A DNA stretch of 64,000 nt from Hygrocybe punicea (GCA_963556145.1 OY744466.1:1984001-2048000), one strand, 5' to 3'; positions 32,044 to 44,928 are shown, counted from the stretch's first letter. A program made the numbers and translations. The notes: a model not told the origin generated them from the sequence alone.

Positions 32044-32430
32044 ATGGACTTCCTACCAACTACTCAAAAGACTCGTCGCCGCTTTTTGCACCCCATGACT
32101 CAACTCATTGCTTCATAGGCAATCAACTCGAGTACTACGAGATCTTCGGTTTCCCTGATGTGTCAAGTCCTGTGTTAGAACCGGTGACTGGTTTATTTAG
32201 TCTGGGCTCTGATATGAAAGCAATCAACACAGCGGTAAGATGGCCTTGCAATTGCTTTTGAATCATACTCAATCTACCAGGGTGATACAGTTCCTAGTTG
32301 CTCAGGGAATTGTGCCCAACTCCACACACGCGAAGAAATTTACAAAGCCCTACTCATGGATATTCAAATGATGATTGAGATGGCCAGGGCTAGGCTGGAT
32401 GCTCTTGGGCAAGGAATGGGCACAGGCTGA
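32044..32430 (+). CDS. Hypothetical 98-residue protein, three exons
   Basis: Exons 32044-32074, 32119-32234 and 32281-32430 join in phase across introns of 44 and 46 bp (GT..AG). The protein reads smoothly across both junctions and has no stop, for example NQLEYYEIFGFPDV in exon 2 and REEIYKALLMDIQMMIEMAR in exon 3, the latter a likely amphipathic helix. No family is recognised. It begins 70 bp from the MITE end. Confidence 0.5.
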
Positions 32431-33420
32431 TATTGCGATGTCAAAGGCAAGGAGTTGGTGAAAATCTGCTATGGCAGTGATGGACTATCTTTTATCATCT
32501 GTCAGATATGGCTCCTTACACTAAGACTATTCAATGGGATGTGCAGAACAGCTCCGCATCGCTGCAACTTTTTATCGATCAACATGAGCCATATATTGGA
32601 CAAAACACAAATCCTATGCACTTGATACAGTATCTAGTGTACGAAGTTAAGTTATGGTGTGTCCCACTTGCGTCATGACTGCCCTCTGCCCAAGGTGGCA
32701 CGCTGGCACTTGAAAATGTCACCCGTCATTTGCCAGTTGCAGCTCATGATACATTCCCTGTGTCTCGGTGATAACCTGGAAGTCAATTGGATGGCAACAA
32801 ACCAAAGGTCTGTGAGCATAAAAGGTTTGTGGTGTATGTTCCGCTGTCAACCTCTTCTACCCAAGTCGCCTGCACTCCCCCACTCTTTTAGTTCAACCTT
32901 CGGAAGGCAACAATCCAGTAATGACCAATGCAAAATCACTATGCTGGCATCTTCCAAGGCTAGAATTCTTAGTGTCAATGGTCCCATTCCTTGTTTGTAT
33001 CGATCAAGTTCTTACCAGAGTGTGTCGATGTTGTTTGCGACGCCGACCGATGCTCCTATTGGTCTTGAGCAATCAACGGTAGCGTGATGTGGATTCTGGA
33101 ACTCAAAGAACAAGATTGAAACGTCACTGCTGAGTGCTGAATGGTGGGTCCTGCTCACTATGAACTTAGTACAATTTGAGACCTGAAGCATAGTTGAGAA
33201 TTGAGAAAATGAGGCTCATGCCAAGTTCCTGGTCTGACCCAGATGTTATGCATGGTAAAAATAAGGAATCAAATTCTATATGAGGGATCAGCTGAGCGCC
33301 ATTGAACGAGGGGTGTGGGTTGAATATTAATCTCGCTGCAAAAACCTCAAAATCTCTTCCAGGTATTCCCAGAGGCATGATTTTGGACTATTGTGTAACC
33401 TATGTCTCAACCACTCAACC
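32431..33420. other. No supportable gene
   Basis: A plus-strand open frame at 32659-33087 is Cys/Ser/Leu-rich with no splice-consistent context and no recognisable motif. I see nothing else. Confidence 0.4.
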
Positions 33421-33830
33421 ATGTCAATGTTTGCCCACCCAGAGTCAGACGATGAGAACGATGCCCCAACTGACAATGGTCCTCACAAGCGATCTGGCGC
33501 CTTGCAACCTGGCCCTTGGAAAAAGCTGTAAGTTGTTACTGAGCCTTTACCAGTGTTTGACAAACATCCACGGGTTAGTTGTGGAGGCACCAATCCGCTT
33601 ATTCATCATGGCCGGCATTTTGGATGTACTGTCCATGTGTTGTGCAATGTCAGTGCATTTCTAAACAACGGCATATTATGTATGGGCAAACTGGCTGAGC
33701 AGCTGGAGGACTCTTTCACACACAAGTGCGCATTTCTTTCCATCTTCTTGTTTGATTCACATCAAAGCCCTATCCAGAGAGCGCCAGGAGCATCGTGTAT
33801 TCCAGCAGCTTCTACAGATGATACACCTTG
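33421..33830 (+). pseudogene. Fragment resembling DUF6698-type basidiomycete proteins
   Basis: From the ATG at 33421 an acidic N-terminus (FAHPESDDENDAPTDN) leads to GPWKKL. After a short disrupted stretch comes PLPVFDKHPRVSCGGTNPLI then HHGRHFGCTVHVLCNV, GILCMGKLAEQ, and in another frame REHRVFQQLLQMI (written RQEHRVF.. here). This series resembles repetitive Agaricomycete proteins I associate with DUF6698, usually transposon-linked. The frame breaks twice and the C-terminal half is missing, so it is a remnant. The family name is from memory and should be checked. Confidence 0.5.
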
Positions 33831-33861
33831 GGCAATGAACACAGCCTGTCATATATGGTGG

Positions 33862-34360
33862 GATTTTGCTGGTATATCTGTATGCTGAAACAGACCAAAG
33901 GAAGCCCTCCTTTCGGATCTGGTCCTCATCTAGCATTCAGGCAGCTTGTCACAGTTGGTGAATAACTGACATCTATCTGTATGGTCAGACCAAGTGGCTC
34001 CCCGCTTTCAAATCTGGGACTCATCCAATATTCAGACTTGGCTTAGGCAGCGGAAGCACTCTGTTATGTTTGGTGAGTATCCATCTGTATGCTAAAGAAG
34101 GACAATCGGCACATTTCTTTGAGATCACCTGTCGGTGAATGCAACATGTCATATGTGGTGAGGTTTTGCTGGTCTATCTGCAAGGTAAAATAGGCCAAGG
34201 GAAACCTTCATTTCTGATCTGGTCCTCATATGGCATCTGGATGTGACTTGGGAGGGTCTGCTAGTGTATCTGTATGCTCAAGCAGGCCAAGTGATGCCTT
34301 CCTCTCAGATCTGGACCTTATTTGGCATTCAGATGCTGCTTGGGCAACTGATGACCACAT
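33862..34360. repeat. Degenerate ~100-bp tandem repeat
   Basis: At least four diverged units sharing the order ..TATCTGTATG(C)T.. A(C)AGGCCAAG.. TTTC(G/T)GATCTGG(T/A)CCTCAT.. GGCATTCAG, beginning near 33870, 33970, 34160 and 34255. No coding sequence. Confidence 0.6.
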
Positions 34361-34535
34361 GTTGTCGTAATGGCCTATATTGCGAAGTTGACCAAGTCTT
34401 TGATTACAGTACCATTGTTGGTCATCCAGTACCTTTCTTGTTATCTTGTGATTTCCACCAACGCTCTGGGATTAGATCTAACAAAAACAGACAAACTACC
34501 AGACTTCCACATATGATATCAATTTAATTTAATTT

Positions 34536-35172
34536 ACAGCCATTTTCAGCGAGTATTGGAAACACGATTTCTAAATGGTGGCTGTGCATTTCTGAATAAG
34601 GAAGCTGCCGAGAACCCAAGGTTTGATGAGTATATTACATAAGATAGATGTCATCCATATATGGCTACACCACATGACTTAGCGTGACAGACAGTAAAAT
34701 AACAATAGATAATGGTTAAGGACAATAGAAAAAAAGGTGTTGCAGAGAAAGATTTAAAGGGCACTTCAAAAGGGGTTGTTGTATTTAAAACCATGATTTT
34801 CTATCAGGTGAAGGAGGAGGTTGGTAGTTTAATCAAGAGAAGCTGGTGTGATGCTTTGTGACGTGCTATGTAACATTGGAACTGAATGCTTATCTCCTCC
34901 TTCATCTCATGGAAAATCATGGTTTTAAATACACCAACCCCTTTTGAAGTGCCCTCTCAATCTTTCTCTGCAACACCTTTTTTTCTATTGTCCTTAACCA
35001 TTATCTATTGTCATTTTACTGTCTGTCACGCTAAGTCATGTGGTGTAGCCATATATGGATGACATCTATCTTATGTAATATACTCATCAAACCTTGGGTT
35101 CTCAGCAGCTTCCTTATTCAGAATGCACAGCCACCATTTAGAAATCGTGTTTCCAATACTGAAAACAGCTGT
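34536..35172. mobile_element. Foldback / palindromic MITE
   Basis: Two arms of about 280-285 bp (34536-34820 and 34893-35172) are near-perfect inverted copies around a loop of about 70 bp. Ends read CAGC..GCTG and are flanked by TA on both sides, which would fit a Tc1/mariner-type target duplication. No coding sequence. The arms carry CCCCTTTTGAAGTGCCCT and AAAAAGGTGTTGCAGAG as landmarks. Confidence 0.8.
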
Positions 35173-37402
35173 AATCCTTTATCTTGATTTATGAAAATCT
35201 CCTTGATTTTGAGATGTTGTTGCTAATGGCAGGACCCTGGCTTGTCCCCAAAAATGTTAGATCTGATTTCCACCAATTTCTGAAAAATATGTCTGGACAA
35301 AATTTTCACTCTAGGATCGTTTGATGTCCGGATGATGGATCTAGCATACTAAAAATGTCCCTAAAATTACCAAAAAATCTCAAACAAATCCTCTACTTCA
35401 CCTAAGAGTATCTACGCTATATCAGTCTATTTCCTCATCTTCCGTTTCTGGGACTCCTCGACATCCTTGGCCAACATTTTTTGGTACTTCTGTAATGTCC
35501 TGAAGAGAATGGCTTCTTTTTCTCCAAGTTCAATGTTGATGACTTGGTTGACAAGGGACATGTCTGAGATAAGTGGTAGAGGGTGAAACTGAGCTGTATG
35601 AGGAGCAGTTGACATTGAACAAATTTTTCTGTTGCATGATGCTATATATGGTAGTATAAATATGGTCTGCCAGGGTCATTACCTGGTTAGGATGTCCAGA
35701 CACGGATCTGGCATTTCTGCAAGTCGGATGGCCATGTCCGGACAATGGATCTGGCTGTACCACCATTTCTGGCCCTCCATGTCTGGATTGGCATCTGACA
35801 TTTTGACCAAAACCTCAAAATTTTAGTGGTCGAGACCAGGTCAAGATAAATTGCAAACCCTGATAAAGGCACATTAGTGTGTCATGTAGGGTTGACGATT
35901 CCCTCCCACTTGCCTATCCTCTCTGCTTAGGCTTGCCGCAGCGTCGGTTGTCGCAGCATGATCTTGGGCAGGAAATATCTTATCCGGCATCTCCGAATCA
36001 TCTGCTAACGCTCTCAATTCTCAATTCCCTGGTGTTTCAACATTCGCAAATGTTGGAGTGATTCCTGAACTCCTCGGTCACCTTCATATCCGTCCATCAT
36101 CTTGTCTGTCCAGCTATGCATTATGTTCATCTGGAATCATCTGTTGCCCTCTTGGAAATATTTGTTGTTCAGGTTCGATTCGTTGCTTCCCACTGTTCGA
36201 TTGGCCCTTTGACGTCTCTGTTACGCAGATAACATTTGCTGTCCTGCAGGGTAAGTGTGATTGCTGTGTAGATTTTAAGAGACAACATCAATGCAAGTGC
36301 ACATAGTTATGTTTGTACCGGAGACGGATGTTGTCTGATCGGGGAAACTTGTTCGGGCCCTCCTACCAGTTGCTTTGACCCCACAGATGCTCTCTGCCCT
36401 GATGATGACTTCCGTTATCGTGAGTCCGTAAAATGTCCTGTCACAAGGATTCCGATGATCTGCCAATGAGGAGCGTTCCACCGATAACGTACGTTTCTTG
36501 TATTCGCAAGATGCATTCTCGATAAATATTTGAAGGACCCCAATTCTGACGCAGGTGTCCCCACACGACGCTGTGGGCCGCCCAAGGACAGCGAAGCCAA
36601 CCCAGAAGCAGTGCAAATATCAACTTGAAGGCAAACATTCTCGAGCCTCTTTACAATATAAATCATACTCGCCTTTTCCATTCAACAGCGGTATCCTCAT
36701 GTTCCTGAGAGACTCCCATGTGCAAGGATTCTCAGTTGACCAATGATCATTCTGCTGAGTTCTGTTAGGTGAGCTTCTGTATGCCTGCCTGTTGCATGCT
36801 GAATGGCATTGTAATTGATTTGGAAAAGTCACCTTTTCGGGCACAAGTCGTTATCGAGACGAGGCAAGGACGTTCCGAGGGCAACTCACCTATTTTAGAT
36901 GCAACCGCAGCATATTTTGCGCTTGCAAGGTGATCTGCAAGCGGTTGGTGGAACCTCTACTACTCTACGAGACTCCATGGAGCATGTGACGGTGTCAGGA
37001 GATGTGGACATGACAGCGAGACTCTGTAGCCTACAGGCCATAAGATCTGTGAACTCCCACAGAGACGATCATCAACTGAATGGACTGGGAAATTCACAAC
37101 TTCAGGCACGTGAGGGTGATCAATTGCTGAGCGATTATTATTCCATATGAAATTTCACGTATGCTGTCTGCGTTCCTTAGGCCAGATTGCTCTAGCGGGG
37201 TGGATGGATGGGTACCGATTACTTATAATGTATTTCATGGGGCAGCGATAGCCATATGGAAATGATAACACAAAACAAAACAAGGAATGATTCAGAAACC
37301 ATACCAAGAGACACCACGAGACCGGCCTAAAATATGTACGACAATCACGCGAAGCAAGAAACCCAAATGAGAACATGCCCATAAAATTTTTTGATGCCAT
37401 AT
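35173..37402. other. No supportable gene
   Basis: Contains GATGTCCGGA(T/C)..ATGGATCTGGC words repeated near 35325, 35695 and 35735, suggesting an old repeat. A minus-strand frame at 35427-35615 ends in a Lys/Glu-rich helix (YQKMLAKDVEESQKRK) and may be a fragment. Frames on both strands at 35900-37150 do not splice together convincingly. Confidence 0.4.
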
Positions 37403-37893
37403 TCATCCCGCATACGGTGGTGGCGAAGTCACTGTAATACCCCTGGTCAAATCCACGGGGTTCACCTGTTCTGGAATGATCAGATTGTTGAGAGATGTAA
37501 CCAATGCACGCTGCTCCCTCGGGCTCAGCGCGCGAGAAATGACACCCAGAATATTACTCGCTATATTGGGGAGAGCATCCTGTGCGGCCTCGCCTGGTGT
37601 CGATGACTGTAATGGTAGTGCCGTTGAAATTTGAACGTCTGATGATGATGGCAGCAGTGATGCTGCATCTGATGTGGTTGGATTGGCAGAGGTATTCAAG
37701 AGGCTACTATGAGTGCCTGTTGTCGGCTGGCGGTCAGGCGGCGAAAGGCATCAAGAGCTGAAGCTGAAGCTAAGTCAGCCTCCGGTACCAGTGATGGTGA
37801 TGCCGCCGCTGGTGGTGCTGGATCGGCAGGAGAAGGGTACAAGGCAGCTATAAATACCTGCCATTGGCTGGCTGTGAGCCCCACAGCATTCAA
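37403..37893 (-). CDS. Hypothetical protein, Ser/Ala/Pro-rich
   Basis: Two minus-strand frames abut at about 37697. The upstream frame gives TASQWQVFIAALYPSPADP and ALDAFRRLTASRQQALIVAS. The downstream frame gives PNIASNILGVISRALSPREQ then RALVTSLNNLIIPEQVNPVDL and a stop. Both have protein-like composition and a similar helix pattern (FRRLTASRQQALI versus RALSPREQRALV), so they may be two copies of one short motif. I found no clean intron linking them, so either a one-base frameshift exists or the splice is unusual. The start is unknown. Confidence 0.4.
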
Positions 37894-38049
37894 AGTTCCA
37901 CTTTCTCGTCCGATGCGATGTTTATAACTTCAAGTTTCTCGTCCGATCTGCAATGTTTAAATGAGACCGTCGATCGATACATGTGCAAACAACAGTAACC
38001 AAAGGTGCCGTGTGATCGCAATAGTATCTACGTAGGTAACTATATATTA

Positions 38050-38184
38050 TGGTTCGCGGTTTGAACCGCGTTTGAACGTGGTTTGAACCGCATGTCAGTG
38101 CCAGAACCGCAAACCTAACCAGTGGTTCGGTTCATGGTTCAAACCAGGTTCAGATCGGTTCCGAACCGAACTTCGGCATCACTA
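38050..38184. repeat. Short MITE end, GGTTCGG-rich
   Basis: GGTTCGCGGTTTGAACCGCG.. to ..CCGAACTTCGGCATCACTA. It resembles one end of the TAGTG.TGCCGAAG MITE family; the partner end was not found. Confidence 0.45.
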
Positions 38185-38316
38185 ATGGTTTGAGTTGGCG
38201 CATTGGGGACGTGATGCAGAGCCTGAATACTAGTACTAAGATATGATGTGGAAACGATGTCGGATGAATTTATAAGCTGCTGAGTGCAATTTGAGGCCTC
38301 TTGAGCTTGAAGGATG

Positions 38317-39074
38317 TAGTGATGGACAGGTTCAGTTCGGTCTGGTTCAGGCCAAAAAAATCCAAACCTTGAACCGAACCTAAGGTTCAGTTCAGTCAAT
38401 ATGCTGAACCTTGAACTGAACCTTAGGTTCAGGTTCAAACAGGTTCAGTTCAGGTTCACGCGGATCTGAACCCTGAACCAAACCTGTAAGTGTATAATAG
38501 GGCTGGATTACATTTCTATTCAGTATAAATGCCTTTATTTTATGCCTTGTGGTTATATAGCATGAACAAAGCTTCCTTTAGAGCAAATTGTATGTATTAC
38601 TGTACATTTGTATCACTTAAAGCTAACATGTTAAAGAAATTAAGCTTATCAGCTTCAATGTTGCAACTGTGGTACTTAAAAATAATGATAATACAATACA
38701 TCATACGTACTTGAGGCTTACCTTGGCATAATCCTCAGATATTATACAACTTATACCAACTTATCCTGACAAATCCAGAGCTCAAACCCCCTGAAGGAGA
38801 GTGGCAGGATTTAACAGGGAGTTGTTAGCTACAACAAGACAAAAGTGATCATGTTTCTTCCAAAAATTAGGCAAAATTATATCACATTTGTTGAAGTTTA
38901 GGTTCAGGTTCAAACTGGTTCGAACCAGGTTCACAGAATTTCCCCCCTGCCTGAACCTTGAACTGCACCTCAGGTTCGGTTCAGACTTCAGCTTGAACCT
39001 GAACCCTATTTCAGATTCAGCTCAGTTCAGTTCAGGTCCGAACCTTGGTTCAGAACCAAACCTATCCATCACTA
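38317..39074 (+). mobile_element. hAT-type MITE, AGGTTCAG-rich
   Basis: 758 bp, ends TAGTGATGGACAGGTTCAG and AACCTATCCATCACTA, with perfect 8-bp duplication GAAGGATG (38309-38316, 39075-39082). The subterminal zones are arrays of GGTTCAG/CTGAACC. The AT-rich middle is non-coding. Confidence 0.85.
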
Positions 39075-39459
39075 GAAGGATGAGAAGCATCATTGTGAAA
39101 ATGAGAGTGAATGTGGTTTACATAACATTTAGCTGTGTTTTTGAAGCACATCGTACTTAACTTTTGCAAGATCATCTTGAGGCCTTGGTTGCAGCCATCA
39201 AACTATTGTTGACAATCACTGAACCTTCCAACTTGATTGCATGTATTATTATACAGACTTTTTGGCAAGATATGTAGCTGAGAGAAGGCATACTTCATGC
39301 TGAAGAAAGACAACCACTGGTGGAAGCAGGCTATCGGGGCATGTGGGTAAGAAGAACATTGGGAGGTCAGAGGGGGTTGGAAGGCAAGAGGCCAGCAAGT
39401 TCAAAATTTGGGAAAGCATAGACAATACCTTTGTCAAGATGACTTTGAATGGCGGAAAT

Positions 39460-41955
39460 TCATTTCAAGTCCTTGTCACCTAAAATCTGAAGTAACATTT
39501 TGGTCTCAGCCACCTTTTTGAGTTCCGAATCACTCTTCTTGGTGTGGCCAAAATCTATAATAGTAGCCCCCCCATTTTCATTGATCAGGAGGTTCGGGAT
39601 GCGAATATCACCGTGAACCACACCAGCGACATGTATGGCCTTGAGTGTGGTCAGGAAGGTTTCTCTGTGATGCATTGACACCAGTTCTGGTATACTAGTA
39701 GTTTAGCATAGACTCACCGTCGAAAATCCCCAATCATGGTGGTCGTATTGTGGATGGATCGGCCAGCATGCATGCTGACCAGTGCAGATGTACCAACTTC
39801 AGGGTCAACATAGAATCCCAGAACCATTGGAATACCCTTGACTGCTTTGGCATTCAGGTAGTAGTAGATGGCATACTCGTTCTGTAGACATTTCTGCTGT
39901 TCATCATCAAATGAGATCTTGACCACCACCTTCAAATCGACGAGATCGTGACATGCATCTAACATCAGCATACCCTCATGCGCATTCCCTGTTGAACCCT
40001 TCCCTATTTCAGATGTGACTGTCACAACTGAATAGGTTCCCAATGGGTATGTTTCCTTCAGGATGGGGGTAGGTAGAGGACTAAAAATTATTTGACCAGT
40101 AGACATGATGGATAGTGTTTTCTGGAAAAAGGTGGTAGGGTTTGAGGATTTGTATACCCCATAATGGAGAAAAGGGAGGAGGACATTTCGCTGATTGGCC
40201 TCTTGGATGGTTCTCTAGACTTGAGATCAGGAATAGAAAGCCACAACAGAGAAAGACATTCACAGCTTGCCGTTCGCACTCCAAGTCACTGGAGCAACTT
40301 CTAGTTCCTGGCTCAGATCCTTTTCACTGGTGTCCCTGGAAATCACTACCATCATCTTTATTTATTGATCACTTGCTGCTTCTGTCATCTGCGGTATCAT
40401 CATGACCCCCTCCATTGCCTTTGTGTCCACCTTCACCCTCACGTGCATCAGGCCCATCACCATTATTGTCACAGCTGCCATTCTGTCTGTTAAATTTGGC
40501 ATGATTGGCTGGTATCTTGGATTGCTGGTCCTTGGGTAAGGTCAGAGAATACTGCATCCTGTCAATAGCATTCTGTATGGCGGTGATATAAATTCTGACC
40601 TGGAGCTTTCCATAAGCGGGAGCCCGACATGTGGGTGGGTGGATGATATCTGATACATAGAGTGTATTGGTCACACGATGATGAACACAGACGAATTCAT
40701 TGTTTCCTGTATGCAGGACAATGATTGTGGCATCGGTTTGCACAGCCTGGGACCATGCCTTCAAGGAGATTAGCACTCAATTTCAGACTGAAATTAGGCA
40801 AGCAGTCTTTACCTGCTGAAGGAAATGGTCCACAGTCAATTCATCATTACTCTTATAAGCACCATCGCGTTGACACTTTGCATTAAGGGGTCTGGATGAA
40901 GGATGGAGGTGATCATTTCGAGCTTTCCCTTGATGAGCTGAGTTACTCTGAGGAGTACCAGTCATGGTTATAAGGGGTGATTCAAGCTTGTGACATTCAG
41001 TTGTGTTAGTGATCACAATCCCATTGTCATCTATAGCCAACTTGGCATCTTCCATATCCAACTGATCACTCTGCTCTTCGTTGGGGCTGGGGAACGTCCA
41101 TGGTGGGTTCCGAGCGTCTGGACCCGCACGGGTATTTTCTATGGCATCCATTTTGTCAACTTTGTGCTGTGTCCTATCGCACTGGCATTTTTCCCATTGG
41201 AAGGTGAGACCTTCTTGAGCAGCCTTCTTGATGCCAAGCATGACATTGGCGTGACCTACTGTAAGACTCTTCATTTCCCAGACCGCTAAATCCTGAAAAG
41301 TCGACCTTAGTTGGCAGATGGTCTCAATCATAGTGTGATCCATGTTGTCAAGGATTTGCTGGTGAGTCTTCTTGATGTTGTGATTAGTTTGAGGGTTACC
41401 GAAATCAATGATCTGCAGCGATCCGTCTGAGATCGCGAAACATTGTGCATTCAGAATGTGGCTCCAGTAGAGTAGAGTCACCCATCTATTGTATTTGGGG
41501 TGCAAGACAAGAGTAGAGGCAATAGGGAGACAAAATTGTGCCATCACTCTCCCATAAAACTCTGTGATTGAAGCTTCTTCTGACATTGTGTTGTTGATGC
41601 CTGCTATAAGCTTATCACAGTCAAACTCACTTCAAACTTGCCCGACGGGTGGTGGAAGACTCTCCCCTCTGAGAGTAACAGCAGTATCAAGAGCAGTATC
41701 AACTAAACCAGCAACTTCCACTGCCAAATTTGGATGGTACTGGATTTGCTGAAGAATGAGATTTTCATTAAGGTGGCGATCATAGAATGAATGCTCGTGC
41801 GACTGCTTGGCTGCTGAACCACTGTCCTCGGAGGCTCGCAGTACCAATTTGGGGGGATTCCAATGGAAGAGAGAATCAACAGATTCAGGTACCAACTTGA
41901 AGGCAGATGTCCTTGAAGGAGGTTCAAGGGTTGGAGAGTCATCAGACGTGACCAT
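39460..41955 (-). pseudogene. Fungal protein-kinase-like gene (FunK1-like family), broken
   Basis: Five minus-strand blocks follow one another: 41955-41635, about 41604-40813, 40758-40372, 40106-39716 and 39691-39460. The junction 40813/40758 is a clean 54-bp intron in phase. Block 1 has LFHWNPPKLVLR and HSFYDRHLNENLILQQIQYH. Block 4 has a Gly-rich kinase-like start (EIGKGSTGNAHEG), a Lys pair (VVVKISFD) and an ALVSMHAG hinge. Block 5 has HGDIRIPNLLINENGGATII DFGH, matching the catalytic HxDxxxxN and DFG motifs. Defects: TGA at the end of block 1 just before a GTGAGT donor, and a 31-bp gap without frame-keeping splice between blocks 4 and 5. The gene family is expanded in Agaricomycetes. Confidence 0.6.
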
Positions 41956-42480
41956 AATTATGCATTGACAACGAGAGAACTTGCCAGTGGAGAACGGCGG
42001 GAGTTACAACCATTTTACAAATTATTGTCTACATGTACAATAAAAAATAAAGAATAAAAAATAAAAAATAAAAAATAAAAAATAAAAAATAAAAAATAAA
42101 AAATAAAAAATAAAAAATAAAAAATAAAAAATAAAAAATAAAAAATAAAAAATAAAAAAATCTGAAGAATCAAAAAAATCTGAAATTCACCATACAGCTT
42201 CCCAATGCACTTCTTTCTGTGCAAGACCATTCCATTGCACCATGGTATACCGCCGCATCAATAGGGATATGAAAGAAAGGCCCCAATAAGATGGACAGGA
42301 GATGGAAGATGTGGTGACAGTGCTTGGTGTGTCTGACCGCAGTATCAAGCATCTGAGTCAACTATGGCCAAGTAGACCCACCTAGAGTCTTGTGTGGGCA
42401 TCACTGTCTCCTCAACACAGCTGCAATTCACGATCTGTGCAATCTTGTTGCTGAATCTCCCTTCCTCTTGTGCCACTGGC
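41956..42480. repeat. (ATAAAAA)n microsatellite and flank
   Basis: A run of the 7-bp unit AATAAAA, about 16 copies with the first one variant, spans 42038-42160. The rest shows no gene. Confidence 0.85.
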
Positions 42481-44060
42481 AGTGACGGATGAGCCTTGTG
42501 AGAATGTGTTACGTTTCCAACTCTGCTTCCAACCCCGATGCCCATTCCAATACCCACCATGATGATTCTGCACTGCACACCTTCCATTTTCATTTCTTTT
42601 TGTCCTTTGTCTTCCTTTCAACGTCATTGTTTCTTCATTTGGACATCCTTGTATTTTCTTATTCTTGTTCTCTTTTTGTCCCTTCTTCTAGAACAATCCA
42701 GACCGACCATGGACATATCCCACGTGACCTTGTTGTACCCGAATAGTCTCCTTGCCGATGGACATCACCGACATTGTCTTTTCCCTTCGATATCTTGTTT
42801 ATGCTATCCCACGACAAACCGATCACAATGGCTGTACTCCCGACACAGCTCAATACCATAATTGTTATTGGCAGCATTGCCATCACCTTCCTCATCGGTT
42901 TCTACCTTGTTATGATCTATCTTTGGCATCGGCACCGAAACCCTTCCACCATTGATACTTCTGACTTCCACCTTGACAATATATCGACACGTAATTGACA
43001 ATTGCCATTCCCGGATATTTGGTTTCCATATTCACACCCTGTGCCCACCATTATCCTCCCTGACGATCCGACGACATTCCTCACCTGCATGCGAACTCTG
43101 AACAATCCCCGATCACGAGACATTTCACTGTTCTCTCTAATCCGACCATCGCCGGAGCATACTCTTTTGGACTTCGACCACAGACCGTACGACTTCCCAA
43201 ACAGTGAACCAACCCCTATCGTATATTGTTCGCACGACACCGCTTCAATGCAGTACCCGACGACTTGTTCCCACAGCTTGTCACTCATGCCATGACTCGA
43301 AACCTGGACCCACGTTCATTTATCCTTTTCCATCTATAATCTTGATACCTCCCACACTCGTTTACAATGATACCCTTTCTTGGACAAATACCAACATCAG
43401 GTGGACCACATTGTTCCACACACAGGACAAGACACCATCCCTTGATACGTCATTGACACAGACATCGTCATCTGGTACAGCTTATGCTGTTCACATGTCT
43501 GACCTCGACTAGCCCACTGTCCTAGTTGGTTTTTTCCTCTATACATTCCTTCATTTTCTTTCATACCAACCTTGCCACTATATCCACGCTACCACAAGAC
43601 ACCCTCATCACCAACCCCACACTGGACGATACCCATCTTCGACCCGACCGTGCAATGCACTTGCCAAACTGCGCACTTGCCCGTTACAACAAGTGTAGAC
43701 CCCAAATTGGCAATTCTGCATGTCACATGATCCGATGACAAATCATCCGAGTCATCTGGACCCCTTCTATCCTCAACGACACCCGGGCCTCTAGTTGGAT
43801 CGTGAGAACATCGACATGAGGACACCTCATGTGTGCCTCATGGTGAACACATGGTGTAGTTGGACATGTTGTGGCTTCATGGTTGTATTTCTATTTACCT
43901 CCCCTCAAGACCAGTCACTATATATACTGTTCTTGTTGTTGGTTCGGACTTTTTCTTCTTTTCCTTTCTTTACGTTTAGTCTGGTTCTTGGGGCAGACTC
44001 ATCTTGTTTTGGGTAACCCCCATGGCTCGCAATGACATTAGACCTTGACCCCCCCTCTTA
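42481..44060 (+). other. Degenerate coding-like region with one membrane helix
   Basis: Plus strand from the ATG near 42828 reads a short N-terminus, a strong membrane helix (IIVIGSIAITFLIGFYLVMI) and HRHRNP, then a TGA. The same frame continues protein-like to about 43295, with another open stretch in a second frame to 43512. The end (43940-44030) is T/C-rich like the 3' end of the LTR element at 47293-49464. I read this as a remnant of an unidentified retroelement or gene. No known domain. Confidence 0.35.
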
Positions 44061-44689
44061 GCAGTGTTGTCTTAGCTGTAAGCAACAATGAAAGCTGCTG
44101 TTCTCCCCTCTGGAAGCCGATCCCCTGTTAAGTTGATTGTTGCCGGAGCCCGCTGCAGAAGCGATCCGTAACAGAATGGGGGACCGCTTTTTCATCATTG
44201 TGGTCATGCACTGGCTGGAGAATGAGCAGCAGAGGTTCAAGCCTGAGCCTACGACTGAGGCAAACACTGGGGTATATTGCCTGCAATCAGCGTTATTGCA
44301 CTTCATATCGTTCGTGGGTCTGTTGATGGTGCAGAATTCTATGACTTCATCATTAATGATGTTGTACATGTTCATCTCTTAGTTTTCTGGACATAGCAAA
44401 GGCCCTTTTCATAGACTGCAGCTATGAATAACATTGTATTTATCTCAAAGTTTGATTTGTGGAATTTATGTATGACAGTGGTGACATCAGAAACACCTGT
44501 CATTTCAGGTTCAACTGTCTTTCAAGGTTGGCCACTTCAAGTTCTTTTAAGAGGGGACAGGTTTTTGAATTTTAGAGTCGACAAGAATTTTAAAATGAAC
44601 ATTGATATAATATCATCCTGTGACTCATCCTCACAAGCCGTAGTGTGTTTCCAGACTTACTGCCTCAGAATCCAACAGCTGTTTACCCT
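44061..44689. other. No supportable gene
   Basis: AT-rich sequence between the unknown region and the Plavaka 3' end. Short frames only. Confidence 0.4.
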
Positions 44690-44928
44690 ACATTATTCAC
44701 CGTACATCTCCTCCATGGCAAGGTATTCAAGCTCATTGCTACAGTCATCTGAATCTTCCCCACTACTCCCAGGCTGCCCTTCTGCCTCATACCCTGACTC
44801 ACCATCACTACCATGACAACATTCCCCATCTTCTGTGACCACGACATCCATCAGTACAAGAGTGTCTGTGCCGGAAGTTGCCTCTGGTTTGCATTCCTCC
44901 TCCTCAACACCTGGTCTCTCAGTCGATG

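Noticed and set aside
33862..34360. CRISPR-like array
   Set aside because: Repeats are long, diverged and without regular spacers, and the genome is fungal.
42015..42230. Phe/Leu-rich minus-strand frame
   Set aside because: Translation of the (ATAAAAA)n microsatellite.
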